This document shows, one piece after another, positions 56,920 through 64,000 of a DNA stretch of 64,000 bases; within the stretch, counting starts at the first letter, position 1, and every line of letters begins with the position of its first letter. Source of the DNA: Macrostomum hystrix. Its lineage: Eukaryota; Platyhelminthes; Macrostomidae. Below the pieces are notes generated by a model. The model did not search any database. It saw only the letters and a list, made by a program, of their open reading frames with translations, and was not told where the DNA came from. The stretch is taken from NCBI GenBank assembly GCA_950097015.1, contig CATNEN010000039.1:4538001-4602000 (forward strand), in the 5' to 3' direction. The position numbers and the translations under genes are program-made.

Positions 56920-57990
56920 TTGGGATTTCAGTTTGGGTATTTGTTGGAATTTCAGTGTGGGTTATAGTTTGGATTTCAGTTTGGGTAATTGTTGGGATTT
57001 CAGTTTGAGTAATGGCTGGGATTTCAGTGTGGGATATAGTTAGGATTTCAGTTTGGGTAATAGTTAAGATTTCAGTTTGGGTAATAGTTGGGATTTCAGT
57101 TTGGGTAATAGTTGGGATTTCAGTTTGGGATATAGTTAAGATTTCAGTTTGGGTAATAGTTGGGATTTCAGTTTGGGTAATAGTTGGGATTTCAGTGTGG
57201 GATATAGTTAGGATTTCAGTTTGGGTAATAGTTAGGATTTCAGTTTGGGTAATAGTTGGGATTTCAGTTTGGGTAATAGTTAAGATTTCAGTTTGGGTAA
57301 TAGTTAAGATTTCAGTTTGGGTTATAGTTTGGATTTCAGTTTGGGTAATTGTTGGGATTTCAGTTTGAGTAATGGCTGGGATTTCAGTGTGGGATATAGT
57401 TAGGATTTCAGTTTGGGTAATAGTTAGGATTTCAGTTTGGGTAATAGTTGGGATTTCAGTTTGGGTAATAGTTGGGATTTCAGTTTGGGTAATAGTTGGG
57501 ATTTCAGTTTGGGATATAGTTAAGATTTCAGTTTGGGTAATAGTTGGGATTTCAGTTTGGGTAATAGTTGGGATTTCAGTGTGGGATATAGTTAGGATTT
57601 CAGTTTGGGTAATTGTTGGAATTTCAGTGTGGGTAATAGTTGGGATTTCAGTTCGGGTAATAGTTGGGATTTCAGTTTGGGCAATAGTTGGGATTTCAGT
57701 TTGGGATATAGTTAAGATTTCAGTTTGGGTAATAGTTGGGATTTCAGTTTGGGTAATAGTTGGGATTTCAGTGTGGGATATATTTAGGATTTCAGTTTGG
57801 GTAATTGTTGGAATTTCAGTGTGGGTAATAGTTGGGATTTCAGTTTGGGTAATAGTTGGGATTTCAGTTTGGGTAATAGTTAAGATTTCAGTTTGGGTAA
57901 TAGTTGGGATTTCAATTTGAGTAATGGTTGGGATTTCAGTGTGGGTAATAGTTGGGATTTCAGTTTAGGTAATGGTTAGAATTTTAGTTG
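56920..57990. repeat. Minisatellite, 24-bp unit
   Basis: About 44 copies of GGGATTTCAGTTTGGGTAAT then AGTT, with TGGGATATAG and GTTAAG variants in repeated order (higher-order blocks of about 360 bp). It ends about 75 bp before the ATG of the next gene, before its acceptor, so it may lie in a 5' UTR intron. Confidence 0.95.
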
Positions 57991-58066
57991 AAGATTTAGT
58001 TTTAATTATTTCCAAAAAACTGATTCCTTCAGCCCAGCATCAGCAGCAGCAGCAGCAGCAGCAGCA

Positions 58067-59680
58067 ATGACTCTAGCGTACCTGAAGAACATGGCCGGCC
58101 TGACAGTGTCGGATGCGGACATGGAGGACATTCCGCACCCGTACCTGGAGCTGTACACCCACACCACTTACCGCGGCGTGCAGTTTGGTGTGTTCGTCAG
58201 CATGGTGATGGTGGCACCCGTGGTCACCGCCATTCGCGGTCCGCGCAACATCTCCGGCCTGGTCACGAGGGCTTTGAAATTCGGCCGCTTTGGCGCCTTG
58301 GCCGGCCTGCCCATTGGCCCGGCCATGACTATCAGCATGACCCGCAATGACCCCGAGCTGGCCATATACGACAGGCGAGTCCCTGGACAGGACTTGAACC
58401 AGGAATCGAACTGGGGATTAGACAGACAGGAATCAGATATTTGAGCTAATGGGGATTAGACAGTCAGGAATCAGATATTTGAGCATTAGGAAACTGGGGA
58501 TTAGAGAGTCAGCAATAAAATATTTGAGCATTGGAATACTGGGGATTAGACAGTCAGGAATCAGATATTTGAGCATTGGGATACTGGGGATTAGACAGTC
58601 AGGAATCAGATATTTGAGCATTGGAATACTGGGGATTAGACAGTCAGGAATCAGATATTTGAGCATTGGAATACTGGGGATTAGACAGTCAGGAATCAGA
58701 TATTTGAGCATTGGGATACTGGGGATTAGACAGTCAGGAATCAGATATTTGAGCATCGGGATACTGGGGATTAGACAGTCAGGAATCAGATATTTGAGCA
58801 TTGGGATACTGGGGATTAGACAGTCAGGAATCTGATATATGAGCATTGGGAAACTGGGGATTAGACAGTCAGGAATCAGATATTTGAGCATTGGGAAACT
58901 GGGGATTAGACAGTCAGGAATCAGATATTTGAGCATTGGGAAACTGGGGATTAGACAGTCAGGAATCAGATATTTGAGCATTGGGAAACTGGGGATTAGA
59001 CAGTCAGGAATCTGATATATGAGCATTGGGAAACTGGGGATTAGACAGTCAGGAATCAGATATTTGAGCATTGGGAAACTGGGGATTAGACAGTCAGGAA
59101 TCAGATATTTGAGCATTGGGAAACTGGGGATTAGACAGTCAGGAATCAGATATTTGAGCATTGGGAAACTGGGGATTAGACAGTCAGGAATCAGATATTT
59201 GAGCATTGGGAAACTGGGGATTAGACAGTCAGGAATCAGATATTTGAGCATTGGGAAACTGGGGATTAGACAGTCAGGAATCAGATATTTGAGCATTGGG
59301 AAACTGGGGATTAGACAGTCAGGAATCAGATATTTGAGCATTGGGAAACTGGGGATTAGACAGGAATCAGATATCTGAGCATTGGGAAACTGGGGATTAC
59401 AGGGTGCTCCCTCCATCTCTCCAGGTGCTACCGTCTGCGCTACAACTTCAACCAGGTGCGCCAGGATCGGTTCGGTGTTGCGAGCACCGTCGCTGGAGCC
59501 GCCATCGGAGGCATCAATGGTGCCCTGACTGGAGTTCTAGTCGGCATCCTGCTCGGTGCCATCTACAACACGGCGGTGGCGCTGCCGCATCAGAAGGCGC
59601 CAAAGTATGAACAGATCAAAGCCAAGGTTAAGGAGGCCAAAGAGCTGGCCAAGAAGGTTGCTGAGGGCAAGTCTGAGTAA
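58067..59680 (+). CDS. Small Gly/Ala-rich membrane protein, copy 2
   Basis: Exons: 58067-58374 and 59425-59680; 187 aa in frame. Paralogue of the gene at 54122-56198: MTLAYLKNMAGLTVSDADME, PHPYLEL, AIRGPRNISGLVTRALKFG, ELAIYDR-CYRLRYNFNQ, then VAGAAIGGINGALTGVLVGI and a lysine-rich end (KAPKYEQIKAKVKEAKE). The intron begins GCGAGT, a GC-AG intron, needed for the Arg-Cys-Tyr join. It sits at a different place from the introns of copy 1. A CAG triplet run (58040-58066) directly precedes the ATG, after an acceptor (TTCCTTCAG). Function unknown. Confidence 0.8.
58405..59400. repeat. Minisatellite, 45-bp unit, intron of copy 2
   Basis: About 22 copies of TTAGACAGTCAGGAATCAGA, TATTTGAGCATTGGGAAACT, GGGGA. 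The array leaves about 30 bp at the donor and 25 bp at the acceptor. Period 45 gives a spurious minus-strand frame of about 327 codons. Confidence 0.95.
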
Positions 59681-59777
59681 TTATTTTCGGTGAACCTTTA
59701 CTGCGAACCTGTTTCGATTATTTCCGTTGCTAAGTGGGCGTTTTGTCGCAATCATGCGTTTTTCGTAGCTCCGAGAA

Positions 59778-59783
59778 TAAAAT
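59778..59783 (+). terminator. Poly(A) signal AATAAA of copy 2
   Basis: AATAAA about 98 nt after the stop of the gene ending at 59680. Confidence 0.65.
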
Positions 59784-59789
59784 CACAAT

Positions 59790-60984
59790 TTATATTATTT
59801 TGGTCTTGACTGTTTCGTTTTTCGACTTGTTAAAGTAAAGTAATCAGTGCTTATTATAGTAAACTGTATGTTCTAGTTGACACAAGAGACATGTTAATAT
59901 CAGGGTTTCAAGAATTCTTTTCATAATTGAATTCGCCTAGCTGGTTGAGCCAGGCTTTGTTTGAGGAGCTTAATTGTAGAGATCGATTGCAGTTCCTGCT
60001 TATTTGCATGTTTTCCGATATCAATTATCTAGCCTTTTTCCTAGTAGGTACTCTTCATACTGACATCATTCTTATCATATTTTCAATTATTTATCGCCAG
60101 TTATTTATACAACAGTCTAGTATGCGCCCAAATCCATTTTTATTTTGTTTTTCGTTTCTCCTAGAAAATCTTCCTTGTGGCCTTATCGGCTAGAAGTACA
60201 TTTAGCAACATACTATCCTACTCACTGTCCATTTCAGTGTGGTATCGTGGGTTAGTCTGTTGGACTAATTAGAGCATTATAATTGCGTTGCTTTGTCGAC
60301 TCCACTTTTATATCTTGGACTTTCAACTTTCAACCTAATCACATAATTAGAACCATAAATCACAGTTAAAACATCTAACACATAAAAATAAGGCAGTAGA
60401 GATTAAGTCAGTAGACAGTAGAAAGTTAATAGAGAGATGAGACAGATGAGATGAGACAGCTGAAGCCCTGATAATTATGTTCCCCATGTACCAGCTGATA
60501 TCACAAGCACACAACTAAAAAACAGAAGGCAAAATTCCCTTTTATTACTATGTATGTATGTATGTATATGTATGTATGTACAAGCAATCTTAAATGGACA
60601 CCTCAGAGAACAATCAGTTTGTACTTTGTGCTTTTAAAGTACAAGTATAAAAAACAGGATAACTCTCGGTTGCGTAAATTTTCCACGACTTGGTAATAAT
60701 AAACTGCGGTGTTAGTTTAAGTTTAAATCTGTAAAATATATGACAGAAAGAACAATACAGAGGTCGATCAGCTTGTGAGAAGCGAGACTGCAGACACACG
60801 AATATTTTCGAATATTCGAACATTTTAGTGTGAATGGCAAAAATTGGAAAATAATGTGTCAGTTAAGGTCACAACAGAACATAGTTGTCATCCTCTTCGT
60901 CGTCCTGCTTGTCTGAAAAAAATAGGTAAAATGAAAGGCAAAATTGTAATTCCATCAATAGATTGAAAATAATAAGTACCCCCT
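59790..60984. other. Gene-free region
   Basis: Contains an ATGT/ATGTATGT run at about 60550-60580 and a segment at 60460-60530 similar to 54410-54480. No gene seen. Confidence 0.4.
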
Positions 60985-61125
60985 GGGCCAGATCTATAAT
61001 GGGTGAGAAGCACCAAGGTCCATGAGTTCGAATCCGCACTGAGGTCACATCCATGTGGGGCGCAGCCACGGAGAGAAGACTTGCAATTTAAATCAATGAG
61101 GGAGTGTACACTGCCTAGCGACGAG
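60985..61125 (+). mobile_element. tRNA-derived SINE, copy 5 (diverged)
   Basis: GGGTGAGAAGCACCAAGGTC, GAGTTCGAATCCGCAC (a good B box), GGAGAGAAGACTTGCAATTT and GTGTACACTGCC in the family order, with a shortened body. Confidence 0.65.
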
Positions 61126-62297
61126 ACAGACAAGTGCACCTACTCCGTCCCTGCTCCGTGTGCCCTGTGCGGCCACCTGATTGGCTGGGCGCGGGCATTG
61201 TCTGTTAGCCCTTACCCCAGCCCTGCGTGGCTTTGCCCCTCCCGCCAATCAGCTCCATGTAGCTTTGCCCATCCACCCTCCCTGCGCGCTGGTGGCTTGA
61301 CTTTGTGCACCGCCTCCCCTGCCCCCTTCCTCCAGGTAGCTGCCCTATTTTGGCTATGATCTGCCCATGCCGGGCGATCGCGTTGAACTTGAACTGCGTT
61401 CCGACCAATTCGCGTCTGTCCTTTCGGAGTATCGGGTCCGTACTGTACAGATCTTACTTAGTAGTACAGTAGCAGAGTCCTGACGCCTGCTTCAGTGATT
61501 ACTCGCACTCGTAGTTTACTTAATAGTACTGAAGGCCGACCACTGTCACTACACTTTAAAAAATCTATCTAAATATGCGTAACATGGGCATTCCTGATTG
61601 GCCAGACTGAGCACCCGGGCAAGCCAGAGCAACAACCGTAATCCCTTGTTACCAAGCAGATTTGGCAACAAATATGAGAAATTTGAGAAACAGAAATTTA
61701 ACTGCTGAAAAAAATAAACTAACATTTTAGCAAGCAACTCCTACAGGTGGTTGCACAGGTGGCATCTAGCCAGTTACCTATTAGTTTAAGCTCTGTACTT
61801 GGCTGCAATAGGCAAGTTTTGATGATGCACATTTTACGGACGGAAATGGCAGAAAGAATAGATCGCCTAAACACAATCATCAGAATCCGCCAAAAACAAC
61901 CAGAATCCACTCAAACCCAAATGAGACTCCGCCTAAATATAAAGATAATCCTCCAAAATCCAAACAGAATCCGCCCAAATCTAAACGGAATCCGCCCAAA
62001 TCCAAACGGAATCCGCCCAAGGTTAGTCTGGATCCGATTAGAATTACGAGCAGTTAAGATTCTTAAAAAGAAAAATGTGCATTTTAACTACTAAACTCCT
62101 CTGAAATAGATCCGAGTCTACTGAAATGCATCAATAATCTGTACAGTGTACAGTTCTATCGAATTTAAGAAAAATGCTGAATTCGTAGAAAAAAATATTA
62201 GAATCGAACGAAACAAAATCAAAACCCACTGAAAGGTTAAACAAGATCGACGAAAATGCCACCAGAATCCGCCCGAAAAGGAGATCATAATTAGGCA
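61126..62297. other. ATG4 3' flank
   Basis: 61126-61420 is GC-rich with two CCAAT-type motifs (TGATTGGCTGG; CGCCAATCAGC) and no recognisable coding. 61880-62050 has a degenerate about 20-bp repeat (CGGAATCCGCCCAAATC) with stray copies up to 62275. No gene seen. Confidence 0.4.
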
Positions 62298-64000
62298 CTA
62301 GGCAGCCCATTGCTCACCGAACTTCATCTGGCTAGCCAGGGTGTAGGGCTCAAACGCTGGCCAGTGGCTGGGCCGGGTCTGGTGCACCTCGAACAGAGGC
62401 AGGTCGAACTGCTGCACCATGCGGCGGACCAGGCTGGCGCAGAGATCGTCCAGGTGGGCCTCCGAGGCGCAGACGAAACCGAGAGCCAGGCTGGGGTCCA
62501 GACGGCCGAATGGCATGCGGCGAAGGCTCGGACAGTGGTAGCTGGCGTCCGGAGGCAGCGGCGACTGAGTAGGGAAGAGATCAGTCATTTGAGTACGGAA
62601 GAGATCAGTGATTTGAGTAGTCTTAAGATCGGTGATTTGAGTAGGGTTGAGATCAGTGATTTGAGTAGGGTTGAGATCAGTGATTTGAGTAGGGTTGAGA
62701 TCGGTGATTTGATTAGGGTTGAGATCATATTCATTTACACAGAAGTTAAAAGTCGTCACTGACCCCGTTAGTAGCGGAGGCGGTTGCGGCGGAAGACGTA
62801 GAGAAAGCGGCGGAACCAATGGGCGCGCAGTCCTGTGTGGTGTGCGGGTCCAGATAGTACAGCTCGGAACCCTGATAGCCAATGAAATAGTGCGCATGGT
62901 TGGGCTTGCCGCCGATGATTCCAAGACTGTGCGGCAGCTCCAGACAGCGCTTCAGAGCCGGCACGTACTGCTGGTTCAGGTCCGCCAGGCCTAGGCGCAG
63001 CGGCACAAACAGGAGGAGCGGCTTCGGCTCCGGCGAGCTGCGAAGCAGCGACTCTGGATGGGCGATGGGGAAGGCATGATGGCTGCGGCTACAATGTTTG
63101 TCCACCTGCAACTGTCCTGTACACCTGCACCTGTCCTGTCCACCTGCACCTGTCCTGTCCACCTGCACCTGTCCTGTCCACCTGCACCAGTCCTGTCCTG
63201 TCCTGTCCACCTGAACCTCTCCTGTCCACCTGAACCTATCTTGTCTACCTGAACCTATCTTGTCTACCTGAACCTGTCTTGTCCACCTGAACCTGTCTTG
63301 TCCACATGCACCTGTCCTGTACACCTGCACCTGTCCATAAACCTGCACCTGTCCATAAACCTGCACCTGTCCATAAACCTGCACCTGTCCATAAACCTGC
63401 ACCTGTCCATAAACCTGCACATGTCCATAAACCTGCACCTGTCCATAAACCTGCACCTGTCCATAAACCTGCACCTGTCCATAATTCATAAACCTGCACC
63501 TGTCCTGTTGATGAATATGAACAGCCGCCTTGGCAGCACTCACTGAGGTCGTCAATGATGACGGTGTTGTCCAGTGCCACGTGAACTAGCAGGTTGGCAA
63601 ACTGATCGAATACTGACAGCTTGCGGATGGCCTGGGCCACCGTGTTGGGCCCAAACCACTGACCCACCGGCTTGCCGTCTGAGATACCCATGGAGGCTGC
63701 GGGACATGATAGACAGAGGGCAATGACCAACTGAACAACTCAATGAAGGGCAATGACCAACTGAACAACTCAATGAAGGGCAATGACCAACTGAACAACT
63801 CAATGAAGGGCAATGACCAACTGAACAACTCAATGAAGGGCATGACCAACTGAACAACTCAATGAAGGGCAATGACCCTCAGCTCACCAATCTGATGAAT
63901 TGAGAACGGGGCAACCTTGGTATCGTCGAACAGTCGCAAAATGTCTCTATAAGTTGCATCGTTGGCAAAGCTGTCTCCGGTCCATCGCCAGGCGCGGCCC
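62298..64000 (-). CDS. ATG4: ATG4 cysteine protease, 3' part (gene continues past the window)
   Basis: Exons in gene order: 64000-63888 (partial), 63696-63544, 63053-62764, 62564-62298; GT-AG, phases consistent. The peptide shows the peptidase C54 blocks RAWRWTGDSF, FSIHQIG, GKPVGQWFGPNTVAQ, LLLFVPLRLGLADLN, LGIIGGKPNHAHYFIGYQG and YYLDPHTTQ (the catalytic Asp-Pro-His segment), then FEPYTLASQ near the end. The catalytic Cys exon lies outside the window. ATG4 trims Atg8/LC3 before lipid attachment and releases it afterwards, in the cytosol, for autophagy. All three introns seen here consist mostly of a short private tandem array. The C-terminus ends soon after the FEPYTLA segment. Confidence 0.92.
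62575..62735. repeat. Tandem repeat, 24-bp unit, last ATG4 intron
   Basis: About 6.5 copies of GAGATCAGTGATTTGAGTAG then GGTT. The intron is 199 bp, of which about 160 is array. Confidence 0.95.
63105..63510. repeat. Tandem repeat, 18-19-bp units, middle ATG4 intron
   Basis: Two sub-arrays: CTGTCCTGTCCACCTGCAC-type (63105-63310) and CTGTCCATAAACCTGCAC (63320-63500, about 10 near-perfect copies). Confidence 0.95.
63720..63880. repeat. Tandem repeat, 30-bp unit, first visible ATG4 intron
   Basis: About 5.4 copies of GAAGGGCAATGACCAACTGA then ACAACTCAAT, identical but for one deleted A. The intron is 190 bp, of which about 160 is array, so only some 10-20 bp of unique sequence remains at each end. 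Confidence 0.95.

Noticed and set aside
58433-59416. 327-codon minus-strand frame with a 15-residue period
   Set aside because: Lies inside the intron array of a plus-strand gene; 45-bp unit without stops.

Overview
The window is nuclear DNA of an invertebrate animal. Six animal protein families can be read across spliced exons: macoilin, a T-box factor, three Delta/Serrate/LAG-2 (DSL) Notch ligands, CFDP1/BCNT and ATG4. There are also two copies of an unnamed small membrane protein, plus animal-type mobile elements (mariner, a DIRS-like element, non-LTR remnants, tRNA-derived SINEs, a hAT end). I cannot name the phylum from sequence alone. A lophotrochozoan or free-living flatworm would fit, but that is a guess. 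All exon joins below were done by hand from GT/GC-AG sites, reading phase and remembered family sequence. Most gene models close exactly in frame.

Layout: 365-9565 (-) macoilin, 7 exons. 9991-13620 (-) decayed DIRS-like tyrosine-recombinase retroelement. 13.76-18.98 kb tandem arrays, one SINE and candidate orphan exons. 19349-23773 (-) T-box gene. 24.56-27.70 kb two pyrimidine-rich arrays. 28.4-30.25 kb tRNA-like sequences and non-LTR debris. 30981-31673 foldback element. 31905-34598 (+) DSL1. 35058-36417 intact mariner. 37.6-38.6 kb DSL relic, hAT end and SINE piece. 38834-40224 (+) DSL2. 41568-42165 array. 42948-46992 (-) DSL3. 47-51.8 kb largely gene-free with a long hairpin. 52093-53100 (+) CFDP1. 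54122-56198 and 58067-59680 (+) tandem membrane-protein genes. 62298-64000 (-) 3' part of ATG4, cut by the window edge.

The most striking property is that about a quarter of the window is tandem minisatellite, and almost every intron outside the DSL genes is filled nearly splice site to splice site by its own private array. Units run from 14 to 47 bp, each different and highly homogeneous. Five of six macoilin introns, all three ATG4 introns and all three introns of the small membrane-protein genes follow this pattern. Four otherwise unrelated arrays share palindromic cores centred on an E-box (CANNTG).

The second theme is the Notch-ligand cluster. DSL1 and DSL2 are nearly identical, introns included, from the promoter to just before exon 4, then wholly different. 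This gives a full ligand with 10 EGF repeats and a short ligand with 2 EGF repeats and a tiny lysine-free tail. DSL3, divergent and on the opposite strand, has 13 EGF repeats. Long open frames through the arrays (up to about 535 codons, often on both strands) are treated as repeat artefacts.
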